Positions 1-10,720 of a stretch of DNA of 64,000 nt are shown here, in pieces. The notes beneath the pieces are model-generated. The model worked only from the letters and a program-made list of their open reading frames with translations. It was not told the DNA's origin and ran no database searches. Position 1 is the first letter of the stretch. Every line of letters begins with the position of its first letter. The stretch is from Agapetus fuscipes. Its lineage: Eukaryota; Arthropoda; Insecta; Trichoptera; Glossosomatidae. The stretch spans positions 3,472,001 to 3,536,000 of the forward strand of contig OX637353.1 of NCBI GenBank assembly GCA_951799405.1, read 5' to 3'. Both the position numbers and the translations under genes were made by a program.

Positions 1-1830
1 CCTCTCCGGAAAACGAAGCCAATGCAGTTTCCCTAACAATGGAGTAATGCGAGTAAATTTAGACATCCCGAATATGAGTCTTGCCGCTGAATTCAGCACA
101 GACTGAAGACGGTTGAACTGCTTTTTCGGCTGACCTATGTACAGCGTTGAGCAATAGTCAACTCGTGACATCACAAAGGCATTCACCAGGGTCTTGACTG
201 CTCCCGACGGTAAACATCTCCTGATCGCCTTTATCTGGCGAAGTTCAAAAAATGAGGAAGATACAGTCGAGTTCAATTGCTCTCCCATTGTGAGGTTCCG
301 ATCCAGTGTGACTCCTAGAAGTCTGACTGAGTCGGAGGGCTGAATCAGCTCTCCCCCAATAGAGAGTGGTACTCGAGTTGTCAAAAGATGATCACGCCTG
401 GTTGTAGCCGCCCACATCACTTCTGTCTTACCCATGTTAAGGATTAGGCCATTGCTTGTCATCCATTCACCAATCTCCGCAATGCAAGCTGCCACCCTGT
501 TACTGAGAGTTTGTGCCATATGTGGCTGACACTGAGAGTAAATTTGCCAGTCATCTGCATATGCATGTGTAATGAGGCCCCATTTCTCAACTATACTCTC
601 AATGTCAGCAGTGTATAAAATAAACAGGATCGGTCCCAGTACAGACCCCTGCGGCACCCCGGAGATCAGCGAATAGGAAGGTGAGACACAGTCACAAGTA
701 CGCACTACCTGCTTGCGATCCGCCAAGTAGGAGGAGAACCACGCCAGCGCCTTATCCCTCAAGCCGTACGAACCCTCCAACCTCCTTATCAGAATATCAT
801 GACATACGGTGTCAAACGCCGCACTCATGTCCAGAAGCGCTAAGAGAGCAAGATCTCCGCAATCCACTGCCGATATCAGATCTGAGACCACCGTCAGTAA
901 GCCAGTTTCAGTCGAATGATATTTTCGATAGGCTGATTGCCTCTTAGGCATCAGATCGTTAGCACTCAGATAAGATACCAGCCGATCAGAGACAATGCGC
1001 TCCAGTACCTTAGACAGAAACGGTAAGTTTGACACCGGCCTGAAATTGGAGAGATCGTTAGGATCGAGATTTGGCTTTTTTAATATTGGCGTTATTTGCG
1101 CTTCCTTTAAAAAGGAGGGGATAGTGGCATCCATTAGGCATCCATTGATAAACCTAACAATAAATGGAGCCACTAAAAGAATGCACTCTTTTAGTACCCA
1201 CGTCGGCACAGGATCCAGATCACACTGCTTATTTGGCGATCCCGCTACAACTCGCGTCACCTCTTCAATAGAGGTCAGCCCAAGCACTTCAAGCTGTGAA
1301 TTACACAAAAGTCCCAGAGAACCAGGACTAACCCCTAGGGGAGAATATCTGGTCGGTATTTTACTTTGAAAGTAAGCAGCGAGATCACCAGCAGTCGTCA
1401 CCGGACCCGCACCGGCCCGGGCACCACCAGACACGTTCTCCAGAAGTCTCCATAAACGCTGTGGACATTTTTCACTAGCAATAATGGTACAATAATGCTG
1501 GGACTTTTTCTGGAGGATAGCTGACCTGTACAGACCCTGTGCAATTATCCACATTTCTCTAGTGCTACCTGGCTTGCCGCTCCTGAAATTACGCTCTGCT
1601 TGTCGCATTTTGCGTTTCAGCGCACTGCATTCACTATCAAACCAGATAGCACTATTCCGCTCCCTAACATGTTTGATTGTAATGGGAGCATGCAGATTTA
1701 TTAAACTTTTCATGGTGTCATTGTACAGCCCAACTAATGTGTCTGGGTGCATTGAGACGTAGGTTTCCGGACAACAGATCGGCGATAGAGATAAATCCAT
1801 TTTGAAGAAATCTTTTTGAAAAAAAATATT
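1..1830 (-). mobile_element. L2/CR1-like LINE, 5'-truncated, open reverse transcriptase
   Basis: Translation on the minus strand from 1800 to 1 gives 600 codons with no stop, running off the window. Read 5' to 3' it covers the linker after the endonuclease, the fingers (NFRPVSNLPFLSKVLERIVS), palm motif A (ALLDMSAAFDT), GVPQGSVLGPILF, the catalytic YADD at 550-561, and the C-terminal HITPLL...LHWLRFPER-type region usual in L2/CR1 LINEs. The endonuclease is missing: similarity to the copy at 21543 stops near 1830, where satellite-like DNA begins. A long unbroken frame suggests a young insertion. It served as the reference for judging damage in the other copies. Confidence 0.85.
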
Positions 1831-1842
1831 ATTATAATATAC

Positions 1843-4300
1843 AATCTAAGTTGCATAGACGCATTAACATTTATAATTCATATTCAATGCACTACTCCAC
1901 GGAGACACGAGTGAGTTTGCGCTTACAAATGCTGCATGTGTATTTACAAATAAAAATTTTAGCCTCTCATGACCATAAGCCCTGCAACTTTTGCTGACCT
2001 TTTCAGAAACAGGGGACACATTTGTTAAGTGAACCCATTTATGCCATATGGGTGGTAAGCCTCATACTAACCCTTAAGTCAAGGAATTTGATTCAACAAC
2101 GTTAAATTTAATTTATAATCTAAAGTTGCAAAAAAAGTTATTTGATGATTCAAATTGAATGCACGCCCACAAACTGGCAAATGTCATTTCACGTTAACAT
2201 ATAGTTGTGGCGCTTGATTTTTTATAAATATTAGAATATATAATCTAAGTTGCACAGATACAATAACTTTTATAATTCATATTCAATGCATGCCCCCCTG
2301 GAGACACGAGTGGGTTCGCACTTATAAATGCTGCATGTGAACTTACAAATTAAAATTAAGGCCTCTAATGAACATAAGCCCTGCAACTTTTGCCAACCTT
2401 TTCAAAAACAGGGGAAACATTTTTCAAATGAACAATTTTTTGCAATATGGGTATTCAAGCTATTCAGGGTATTCCCTATCCGTCAAGGATTTGAGTTTAA
2501 AAATCCTTCAACAACATTAAATATAATTTATAATCTAAAGTTGCAAAAAAAGTTATTTGATGATTCAAATTGAATGCACGCCCACAAACTGGCAAATGTC
2601 ATTTCACGCTAACCTATAGTTGTGGCGCTTGATTTTTTTTAAATATTATTAGAATATATAATCTAAGTTGCACAGATACAATAACTTTTATAATTCATAT
2701 TCAATGCATGCTTCCATGGAGACACGAGTGAGTTCCCGCTTAGAAATGCTGCATGTGAACTTACAAATTAAAATGAAGGCCTCTAATGCACATAAGCTCT
2801 GCAACTTTTGCCGACCTTTTCAGAAACAGGGGGAACATTAGTTAAGTGAACCCATTTATGCGATATGGGTGGTAAGCCTCATACTAACCCTTAAGTCAAG
2901 GAATTTGATTCAACAACGTTAAATTTAATTTATAATCTAAAGTTGCAAAAAAAGTTATTTGATGATTCAAATTGAATGCACACCCACAAGCTGGCAAATG
3001 TCTTTTCACGCTAACATATAATTGTGGCACTTGATGTTTTAAATTTTAGAATATAAATCTAAGTTGCATACATACATTTTATAATTCATATTCAATGCAT
3101 GCCCCCAAGCAGACATGAGTGAGTTTGCGCTTACAAATGCTGCATGTGTAACTACAAATAAAAATTTCAGCCTCTCATGACCATAAGCCATGCAACTTTT
3201 GCCGACCTATTCAGAAACAGGGGGAACATTAGTTAAGTGAACCCATTTATGCGATATGGGTGGTAAGCCTCATACTAACCCTTAGGTCAAGGAATTTGGG
3301 TTTGGAAAATCCTTAAACAACGGTTATCTTAATTTGTAATCTTTAATTGCAAAAAGAGTTTTGATGATTCAAATACAATGCACACCCACAAGCTGGCAAA
3401 TGTCTTTTCACGCTAACATATAATAGGGTATTTGCAATAGTGAGGAATATGATAAAAAGTATAATATTTTGATAGATTTCGAAAAATCAAATAATAATAT
3501 GTTGATTTGAAGTCGAAAATATTTTTTTTCGATTTTATATTTAAAAAAGAAAATATAGAAATTTGGACAAGTTTTTAAACGGATATGAGATCTGCTTTTT
3601 CTATTTCCGGTGCTGTGACGTCATATGTTGACGTCACTTTCTTTTATTGACATTCCATACTCTGTTAACATGTGTTGTTGGCAACAGAAACAAATGAAAA
3701 CAACAAAAACAAATTAAATGTTTTTAAAGAAACACACAAACTTGTTGAAAAATAACAGCCTCAACGGTGTAAACAGTAAAAAGCGATGTTTGAATTACAT
3801 GAATGTGAGGGCTGTCAGTTGACACGGCGTTGTTTACAAGACCGTGACGTCACGCGAGAAAATTTCATCTAGTAGCGTTTAGGCGCGAAAATTCAAAAAT
3901 CGATTTTAAAATGCTTATAACTTTGCTAAAAATACAACTAAAATTAAAATTCAAGAAGTTTTGGGCTAATAAAGCATAAACGAATTTAAATCACAAAAAA
4001 AAGAAAAATGTGAAAATACCCTATTGTGGCACTTGATGTTTTTAATTTTAGAATATAAATCTAAGTTGCATACATACATTTTATAATTCATATTGAATGG
4101 ATGCCCCCAAGCAGACATGAGTGAGTTTGCGCTTACAAACGCTGCATGTGTAATTATTACAAATAAAAATTTCAGCCTCTCTTGACCATAAGCCCTGCAA
4201 TTTTGCCGAACTTTTCAGGAACAGAGAAACATTCGTTCAGTGAACATTTTTTTAGGTATGGGAGGTCAGCCTCATACCTCATGCTTCATACAAGAATCTC
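1843..4300 (-). repeat. Tandem array of ~400-bp units
   Basis: Unit starts are spaced 399, 418, 396 and 1003 bp; removing the 598-bp insertion makes the last about 405. Each unit has two halves. One is a RepA-related half (minus orientation) with AACATAAGCCCTGCAACTTT, an ACAGGGG hairpin and a trailing TAAGTCAAGGA. The other is a spacer half with GATGATTCAAAT and TTCACGCTAACATATA. The units differ by many substitutions, so the array is not freshly homogenised. Confidence 0.75.
3425..4022 (+). mobile_element. 598-bp TIR element, copy 1
   Basis: Inserted in one unit of the tandem array. It begins AGGGTATTTGCA and ends AAAATACCCT, giving short terminal inverted repeats. Comparison with neighbouring units shows the empty site and a 2-bp AT duplication. 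A copy of the same length lies at 63036-63633. It contains no coding region. It carries three TGACGTCA-type palindromes (around 3616, 3630 and 3845), which resemble CRE/ATF sites. Confidence 0.7.
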
Positions 4301-4430
4301 AGAACATGAAAGAACTAAATAACCCTTTTACCGCAATTTTTTTTCAAATTACTTCTTAAAGCATTTAATTACTATGAAGGAGGTGTGAGGAAAAATTATT
4401 GCGAAGCCAGACTCACTCTGCCCGAAGGGC

Positions 4431-4468
4431 CTAGCAGACAACCGTGCGCAGCACGGTCAGTCTGCTAG
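4431..4468 (+). other. Helitron-like 3' end: double hairpin plus CTAG
   Basis: An inner stem of ACCGTGC with GCACGGT around the loop GCA lies inside an outer 9-bp stem of CTAGCAGAC (4431-4439) with GTCTGCTAG (4460-4468). The terminal CTAG is therefore itself base-paired in the outer stem. The next base is T, as expected for insertion between A and T. Confidence 0.7.
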
Positions 4469-4504
4469 TGTAATTATAAAAACCACATGTGCCTGGTCGA
4501 TAGG

Positions 4505-5066
4505 TAGAGCCCTACAGAAATGTTTTTATTTTTATCCTCATTTCGTTTTAAAAAATGGAAATTTCGCGTTTTGGCGGGGTTATTTTTTAAGCTGTAGGTA
4601 ATGTACCAACCCAACATAGACTAAGTAAAAAAAAAAAAAAAAAATTTTTTTTACATTGGCATGACAGGAAGTTAGGAACTGGACCCAAATAACTACTTAA
4701 TGAAAATTCCTTTATCAGTTCGGGTCGGGTCGGGCCGGCTATTTTTAGATCGGAATGTCTCGTGCGTGGTCGACGTAGCAAGCTCCGGTGCTCGGGCTGT
4801 GGGGGGGGCACAGGCGGAAACAAACTCGAGTGATCTGACGGTGACTTGGCGCCTGGCTTGAATGCAGCAGTCTAAGTCTGAGATGTGTCGTGGCATTTAG
4901 AACGGCGCGGTAGTGACGATTGCCGTAAAATGACGTCCTTGGCAGAGATTTATGGCTATTTCGTCGTTATTTCGCGAATTCACTTCAAAGTTGTAGATTT
5001 CGCGGTAAAGAGCCCAAATCGCGTTATTTCGCGTTTATTTCGTAACGCGATTTTTACATGGCTCTA
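4505..5066. mobile_element. Non-autonomous hAT-type element 1
   Basis: A 562-bp element flanked by perfect 8-bp target duplications TCGATAGG (4497-4504 and 5067-5074). Its ends begin TAGAGCC on both sides when read inward, and the inverted repeats share the pattern TAGAGCCnTnnAnAAAT. The interior has a poly-A run at 4629-4645 and several TTTCGCG words but no credible coding frame. Eight-base duplications and TAGnG-type ends are diagnostic of hAT transposons. Confidence 0.75.
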
Positions 5067-5081
5067 TCGATAGGTCAAGTC

Positions 5082-5305
5082 TGATCGATAGCTCAGTTGG
5101 TAGAGCGTTTGTATTCCAAACCGAGAGCTCGGGTTTGAATCCCACAAAGGGTGTCAGAAATGATTTCCCGTTTCGGTGTTTATTTTTAACCCAAAATAAA
5201 ATACCGGCATGGTTTACTCAGCCTTCACCAGATATGAGTACCAGCTCTCTCGAGTGCTGAGAACCCCTTTGGGGAGAATGTGGCAAGAAGTTACTCTATA
5301 TGTTT
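5082..5305 (+). mobile_element. SINE S1, copy a (tRNA-derived)
   Basis: The head carries RNA polymerase III boxes: TAGCTCAGTTGG (A box) and GGTTTGAATCC (B box). The S1 body follows, with TTTCCCGTTTCGGTG, ATAAAATACCGGCA and GGCAAGAAGTTAC. The middle is shortened compared with copy c. A tail fragment of RepA follows directly from 5311. Confidence 0.7.
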
Positions 5306-5310
5306 AGCTT

Positions 5311-5422
5311 AGTCATACATGTGTAAGCGCAATCTTACACGTGTCTGCTGGTGGGAATGCATGTAATATGAATCTTAAATGTAATATATCTTTGCAACTT
5401 AGATTATAGATTATAGTGAGTT
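5311..5422 (+). repeat. RepA fragment (RTE-like LINE 3' tail)
   Basis: Only the last ~110 bp of the repeat is present, from TGTGTAAGCGCAAT through ACACGTGTCTG and GGGAATGCATG to the ACTTAGATTATAG tail. Confidence 0.6.
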
Positions 5423-5487
5423 TATCAATGTGTCCACTTTCATTTTCTTCTTCAATATATATTGTAACAATTTTTTCTTGACTTATA

Positions 5488-6752
5488 TTAGGTCCTTAAA
5501 TATGAAATCAGCGTTTTGCCGTACTGGCCACTTTGATCTCAAATATCTTCTCTTTGGTTAGGAATTCCAAATTCAAATTTACACAGCTTTTTACTCATGT
5601 ATTTGTGATTTGAAAATTGTAATTCATTTGTTCGTTCCTCAATTGTTTTTTTCTTTGCGTCACTCATTTTACAAAATGGAAAACTTGAAATATCGCGTTC
5701 TTTACGAGTACGAGTTCTACCGTGGCACCAGTGCTGCAGAAACGGCTCGAAGGATTATTTATGTGTATGGCAACGGTGTCGCAAAAGAAAACACAGTGCG
5801 TTTTTGGTTCCAACCTTTTTTGTTCTGGAAATTTTGACATGCAGAACAAGCCTTGTGGACGGCCGGAGACCAAAGTTGATAATGAGGAATTGTGGAAGCG
5901 GATCCATCGCAAACAACGTCCAAGTTAGCTGTAGGCTGCGAAGTTAGTGATAAACTGTTTTAATTCACTTGAACAAATTGGAAAGGTGAAAAAGCTTGAA
6001 AGGTGGGTACCTCAGGAATTGAGTGAAGCAAATCAACAAACGCGCATCGACTGCTGCGTTACATTACTCAACCGGCACAATAATGCAGGGATTTTAAATT
6101 GAATCATTACTTGTGATGAAAAATGGATCCTGTACGATAATCGGAAGCGCTCATCGCAATGGTTGAACCCTGCCGAACCAGCCAAATCATGCCCCAAGCG
6201 AAAATTGACTCAAAAAAAGTTACTTGTGAGCGTTTGGTGGACTAGTGCCATTGTCGTTCACTACACTTTTCTTAAATCTGGTCAGACGATTACGGCAGAT
6301 GTCTATTGTCAGCAACTGCAAACCATGATGGAAAAGAAAGCTGTTAAACAACCGAGGCTGGTCAATCGCTCTAGGCCACTGCTGCTTCATGACAATGCTA
6401 GACCACACACTGCACAACAGACGGCTACCAAATTAAAGGAGCTTCAATTGGTATGTCTAAGACATCCTTCATACTCCCCGGACCTTGCTCCAACAGATTA
6501 CCATTTTTTACGAAATTTGGATAACTTCATGTAAGGGAATAAATTCAACTCCGATTGGGCAGTCCAAACCGCCTTCAAAGATTGTATTGATTGCCGTCCG
6601 AATGTTTTTTTTAGTAAAGGGATCAATGAACTACCTATGAGATGGCAAAAGTACAAAGGTAAATACTTTGATTTAATAAATATATTATATTTAAAAAAAA
6701 ATACTTTTTGTTCCTCCCATACAAAATGTCAATTTCAAATGTAAGGATCTAA
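5488..6752 (+). mobile_element. mariner transposon, full length, inactive
   Basis: A 1265-bp element flanked by TA (5486-5487 and 6753-6754). Inverted repeats start TTAGGTCCTTAAAT on the left and TTAGATCCTTACAT on the right, read inward. The transposase, roughly 5677-6670, is recognisable from N-terminal helix-turn-helix to C-terminus. It has ENTVRFWFQ, KVKKLERWVP, CDEKWILYDN, HDNARPH and YSPDLAPTDYHF. The acidic triad keeps the D,D34D spacing. It is broken by a frameshift after WFQ (about 5817), an in-frame stop just before the first catalytic Asp (about 6098), and a stop after LDNFM (6532). It sits in the host intron next to exon 10. Confidence 0.9.
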
Positions 6753-6859
6753 TAATTGTGCAGCAGGTCGCAATATTTTGGTTGCAATTTGAATCCAATA
6801 AAATTGCCACTCGCAGTAGAGAGCAATATAGTTAAACAAACACAAGCATGTCACGTTAC

Positions 6860-7085
6860 TTTTCAGTCGCTCCAGCTCCACCTTCATCACATTGACGGCA
6901 GCTATTTTGTTGGGTAAGCTGTTCCCCCCCTCTTCCTCCGGGTTGCTGTCCTCCGACCCCTCCCAGCCCTCTGCCTCCGCCCCTGCGCCATCCCTGCTCC
7001 CCGGCGAAGTCACTGCACCAGAATGATCAATGACAGCTTCCACGAGGGAGGACGAGGCTGCGTGCATGTTTTGAATTTTGGCAAC
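6860..7085 (-). CDS. PCM1-like: PCM1-like gene, exon 10 (candidate)
   Basis: A candidate 226-nt exon. Its acceptor is ATTTTACAG before GTTGCCAAAATTC. It is entered in phase 0, which matches exon 9, and the donor is CTGAAAA/GTAACG in phase 1. The joined peptide reads HLESQVAKIQNMHAASSS across the junction. An acidic Gly/Glu/Ser linker follows, and then KIAAVNVMKVELERLK, another amphipathic helix. High GC and codon-like composition set it apart from the surrounding transposon DNA. A SINE starts 65 bases upstream of the acceptor. It could instead be exon 11 or later if other exons lie in the 27-kb gap. Confidence 0.55.
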
Positions 7086-7149
7086 CTGTAAAATCTGAAA
7101 TATGTGAAAATTAAAAATTGAATTGCAGCATTTCCAAACACTGTGGTCT

Positions 7150-7365
7150 GGTCCATAGCTCAGTTGGTAAAGTGTTTGCAATCCATGTCGAGAGCTTGGG
7201 TTCGAATCCCATCCGGGAAAATGATTACCAGCTTCCTCGGAAGCTGGGAAACCCCCATTTCAACTGAAACAGTTGGCGTAAGGCAGCCCCGCTTGCCTGT
7301 AAAAATAATATGCACCACTTGCCACATGCAACCCCTTTGGAGGGAACGCGGCAAGAATTTACACT
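7150..7365 (+). mobile_element. SINE S1, copy b
   Basis: A tRNA-like head with TAGCTCAGTTGG and GGTTCGAATCC is followed by a shortened body that lacks the TTTCCCGTTTCGG section but keeps AGCTGGGAAACC, GTTGGCGTAAGGC and GGCAAGAATTTACAC. It ends immediately at the TTAA target of the next element. It lies 65 bp upstream of the exon 10 acceptor, in antisense orientation to the gene. Confidence 0.7.
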
Positions 7366-8474
7366 TTAAGGGTGATTGAGAGCTCAGCGCGCCCAACTTT
7401 GATGACCAAAATGGCCCGTATTTTGAATGGTAAGGTAGTATTTTTTTCCACATTAAATTAACACATAAAATTAGGTATTTTTTTCCATAAAAAACCAATT
7501 CAAAATAATTTTATTTACGGAGATACCTTAAATGGAGATTTCCACTGTTCTTATGAATAAATCCTAACTTTTTTTTATTTCAAAACATTAATTTTGATTA
7601 GTTTTATTTTTTCTACTTGTTAGTTGTTTTTTTTTACTTTTCCTTGATTTTTTATGATTATTTAAAAAGTACCCAAATTTTGCATACGATATTGTAGCTA
7701 CATTCGTCTTTTAATGGTTTATTTTCCTTTTAGGATTTGAAGTGATATTTTTTATGTTTTCAATGCATTACTTGTTTTATTTTTTCTCCTCCAATTGATA
7801 TTTAATAATGGAAAAACAAAGATTTCCATACACAATTTTGACTGATTTCAGCGCCATGCGGCCGCTCTGGGAACCTTAGTAAATAATAATTATTCACTCA
7901 GCATGGCAGAAAAGAACAAAATGTATTTCGCTGGCTTTACAAATTACAAAGTAGAAAATAAAACTAAACGTTTTTACTCGAATAAATCGTTTTGTCAAAA
8001 TACTTCAAAATTATGACGCAAACTTTAAGCGCTGTATAAGACCTAATAGGTTTTTTGTTTACGTTATGATTGAGTTAAAACGTGAAATGTCATACTACAT
8101 ATGTGAAAAGACAGGCGACATTGACTTATTGTATAATATATAACTCTATGCAGACACATGAGTTATCGTGTTTTAAACGTAAAACATTGTGTATTTTATT
8201 ATAATGTCTAGACACTGAGACGCTCATGAGAGGTGCTGCTTTAACCTTGATACATTATTTGTATGCGCCGCGGCTCAGTTAAAACGTTGACTTTCATACT
8301 TGGACACAGCTTCGCGTCGCTTTGAAAACCAATAATAATAGTATTATTACTATTACTCTATGGGAGCTTCCAAATTCTTATAGAAATCAAAAACCTTTTT
8401 TGAAAATTGTAAATTTTCAAGATTCTTTGTATCACGATGTTTATTTCTAAATGTAATTTGTTGTGTATATTTTG

Positions 8475-8620
8475 TTGACTTATAGGTTGATATGCGGCTG
8501 ACCACCCAAGTTGTAGAAAATGGTTCTGTGTGTTAAACGTGTTGTGAGAATGCATGTAATGTGAGCTCCCAATGTTGCATATTATCTTTACAATTTAGAT
8601 AAGATTAGATTAGAATGTTA
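8475..8620 (+). repeat. RepA copy, internally deleted
   Basis: It starts TTGACTTATAGGTTG and keeps the first ~70 bp and the last ~70 bp, ending in a (TTAGA)-type tail. The middle is missing. Upstream bases (TTTCTAAATGTAATTTGTTG) match the 3' untranslated part of the RTE-like LINE. It is present in both copies of the TTAA element, so it predates their spread. Confidence 0.6.
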
Positions 8621-8636
8621 TTTATTACATGCATAC

Positions 8637-8872
8637 CTTGACTTATAGGCTGGTATGGCGCTGACCACACATACTGTAAAAAATGGTTCAGTTCGCCGAT
8701 GTCACCCGTGTTCCAGGGAAGGTCGGCAAAAGTTGCAGGGCTTATGTTCATTTGAGGTTTTGATTTTTAATTGTAAGTTCACACTAAGCATTTGTATGTG
8801 TGAACTTACAAGTGTCTGTTTGTGGGCATGCATTTGATAAGAATTTTGAATGTCAATATATCTTTGCACTAT
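8637..8872 (+). repeat. RepA copy
   Basis: A near-full copy from CTTGACTTATAGGCTGG to TATCTTTGCACTATA. It is also present in the right TTAA-element copy (54888-55105, reverse), so it is an old part of that element. Confidence 0.65.
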
Positions 8873-8873
8873 A

Positions 8874-9207
8874 TAGTCCGGTCGATGGCTCAGGTGGTAG
8901 AGTGCTTGCATTCCATGCCGAAAGCTCGGGTTCGAATCCCATCGAGGGTGTCAGAAATGATTTCCCGTTTCGGTGTTTATTTCAAACCCCAAAATAAAAT
9001 ACCGGCAAGGTTTACTCAGCCTTCACAAGAAATGAGTACCAGCGCTCTCGGGAGCTGGGAAACCTCCACTTCAACTGAAGTGGTTGGCGTAAGGCCGGCC
9101 CCCTTACCTGTAAAAATAAATAGGTTCAACTCGCCACATGCGACCCCTTCGGGGATAACGCGGCAAGAAGTTACACTATATGTGTAGCTCAGTTGCGTTT
9201 TTTTTTT
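8874..9207 (+). mobile_element. SINE S1, copy c (most complete)
   Basis: The most complete S1 copy, 334 bp. It has a tRNA-like head (GATGGCTCAGGTGG; GGTTCGAATCC) and the body TTTCCCGTTTCGGTG, AATACCGGCAAGG, CAGCCTTCAC, AACTGAAGTGGTTGGCGTAA and CGACCCCTTCGGGGA. It ends GTGTAGCTCAGTTGCG followed by a T run. Target duplications ACTATA flank it (8868-8873 and 9208-9213). The matching place in the right TTAA-element copy (about 54880-54890) is an empty site, proving a discrete insertion. Confidence 0.85.
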
Positions 9208-9289
9208 ACTATAGATTAGGTACAGATTATTATAAAACTTTCGTACTTTTTTACTGTATATTTTGAAGAAATTTGAAAGGCTGTATAAT

Positions 9290-9480
9290 AATTTATAATC
9301 TAAGTTGCAAGGATATATTCATTTAAAGCTCTCAAATGTATGCCCACAAACAAACACGTGTAGTTCGCGCTTACAAATTCTGAATGTGAACTTACAAATG
9401 AAAAAAACCTCAAATGAATATAAGCCCTACAACTTTAGCCGACCTTTCCTGACACAGGGGTGACATTGGCAAAGTGAATT
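9290..9480 (-). repeat. RepA copy
   Basis: Runs on the minus strand from the tail at TAATCTAAGTTGCAAGG to GGTGACATTGGCAAAGTG. The right TTAA-element copy has the same repeat at 54740-54830, which is further shortened. Confidence 0.55.
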
Positions 9481-9504
9481 GGCAAAGTTTTGCGCTTGAT
9501 AACC

Positions 9505-9955
9505 ACAATCTATAATCTAAGTTGAAAAGGTATGTTAACATTTAAGATTCATATAAAGTGCATTCTCACAAGCATGCATTCTCCTTGACTGATAGGTTGG
9601 TACGAGGCTGACCACCCGTGCTGTAAAAATTGGTTCACTTTTGCCAATGCCACCCCGGTTCAGGGAACGGCGGCAGGAGTTGCAAGGTTTATGTCCATGT
9701 GAGATTTTCTTTATTTGTATGCACACATGCAGAATGTGTAGGCGCATTATTAATCTATGGTAGGCGCGAACCTACATGTGCCTGTCTGTAGGCATGCATT
9801 TCATATGAGCCTTAAATGTTTACATATCCTTGCAGCTTAGATTATAGATTATAGATACACTCTTGTAAGATCGCACTTACAAATGCTGCATGTGTATTTA
9901 CAAATTGAAACCAAAATCTAAAATCAACCAATCTATCAGTCAAGGATCTGGTATA
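9505..9955. repeat. RepA (minus) split by a younger RepA (plus)
   Basis: An older minus-strand RepA covers 9505-9575 and 9855-9955. A plus-strand RepA (9576-9854, starting near CTCCTTGACTGATAGG and ending CTTAGATTATAG) interrupts it. The right TTAA-element copy at 54570-54720 has the uninterrupted sequence, so the plus-strand copy moved in after the two elements separated. Only 2 bp (AT) of possible duplication is visible. Confidence 0.7.
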
Positions 9956-9977
9956 TTTACTGGTTATATACCGACAA

Positions 9978-10068
9978 GGATAAATGGTATATTTTGTGTG
10001 CTCCGCTAGGATTTGAATCCACAACCTTCCATTCAGAGTCCAAAGTGTTACCACTGCACTACGGACTG
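9978..10068 (-). mobile_element. SINE S2 head fragment
   Basis: Reads on the minus strand as a tRNA-like head (CAGTGGTAACACTTTGG-type A region, GGATTCAAATCC B box) followed by GCGGAGCACACAAAATATACC. The equivalent in the right TTAA-element copy is 51206-51300. Confidence 0.6.
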
Positions 10069-10378
10069 ATAAGATATAAAAGAAGATTAAAAATGATAAA
10101 TAAAACGAAAATATTTTTTATGGTCAAACTTGTTTTAATACACTGGTTTGCTATCACTAGGACCTACACTTTGAAAATATAAAAAAAACACAAAAACAAA
10201 AGATACGCATCGCACGCTTGATGGTAAAGAGCAATAACTCCAAAATTGGGAAAATCGATTTTGATGTAGAAACGCAGTAAAAATGTGAAAAGAATAGCTG
10301 GAATGCGACAGCCGTTCAATTTGGACGAATATGAATACATTAACAAGAATAAATAATATTAGGATGATTTATTTGGTA

Positions 10379-10720
10379 AGCGTTGTTTTTGTGTGTATAA
10401 CACCTCAAGAACCCCCTGCGAGCTTGGTCGTCGCTGTAGAAAGCGCCAATTCTCAAACAAGACCCAGTTGTTGTTAAATTGGTCTTTGGTAAAGGCTTAT
10501 GAATTTTTCAACCCAGCGAAGAGTACATTTTGGAAATATAAATGTTATATTTTTGTGCTCCGCTGGGATTCGAATCCACAACCTTCCATTTACGACTCCG
10601 AAGTGTTGCCACTGGACTACGGACCGGTCGAGGTCCAAGAAATGCCAACAACACGCGGTGTACCTAGCGGGCACCCATCCAAGTAGTATCCGCACCCAAT
10701 GAAGCTTAACTTCGGTGATC
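10379..10720 (-). mobile_element. SINE S2 fused to a 5S rRNA-like segment, left copy
   Basis: Minus strand, 5' to 3': a 5S rRNA-like block (10642-10720) with GATCACCGAAGTTAAGC, GGGTGCGGAT, ACTTGGATGGGTGCCCGCTA and ACCGCGTGTTGTTGGCAT. Next come a tRNA-like S2 head (GTCCAGTGGCAACACTTCGG and GGATTCGAATCC) and the S2 body (TATAACATTTATATTTCC, CGCTGGGTTGAAAAATTCAT). It ends in a tail near CTTGAGGTGTTATACACAC. The 5S part lacks about the first 38 nt but keeps the region of the internal control boxes. The locus is duplicated at 50551-50895 as part of the TTAA element. Confidence 0.75.

Larger units (their letters stand above)
1836..4468 (+). mobile_element. Helitron-like element 1 carrying a tandem array
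   Basis: The right end has the signature of a Helitron-like terminus: a GC-rich hairpin followed by CTAG, with T as the next base. The same terminus occurs at 54529 with different flanking DNA, which fixes the boundary. The body is an array of units of about 400 bp marked by AATCTAAGTTG at 1843, 2242, 2660, 3056 and 4059. The last spacing contains a 598-bp insertion. The left end is hidden by the L2-like LINE at 1-1830. No Rep or helicase coding is seen, so the element is non-autonomous. Helitron-related elements with internal tandem repeats are known in insects (DINE-1/HINE type). Confidence 0.65.

Noticed and set aside
681..1762. Plus-strand open frames at 681-947, 995-1369 and 1562-1762
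   Set aside because: They are antisense shadows of the continuous minus-strand reverse transcriptase frame at 1-1830.
4587..4896. Minus-strand open frames at 4587-4896
   Set aside because: They lie wholly inside a non-autonomous hAT-type element and include a translated homopolymer run.
5082..5160. tRNA genes at the A/B-box heads (5082, 7150, 8880, 30729, 50640 and others)
   Set aside because: The heads lack a paired acceptor stem and are followed by shared SINE bodies; they are SINE promoters, not tRNA genes.
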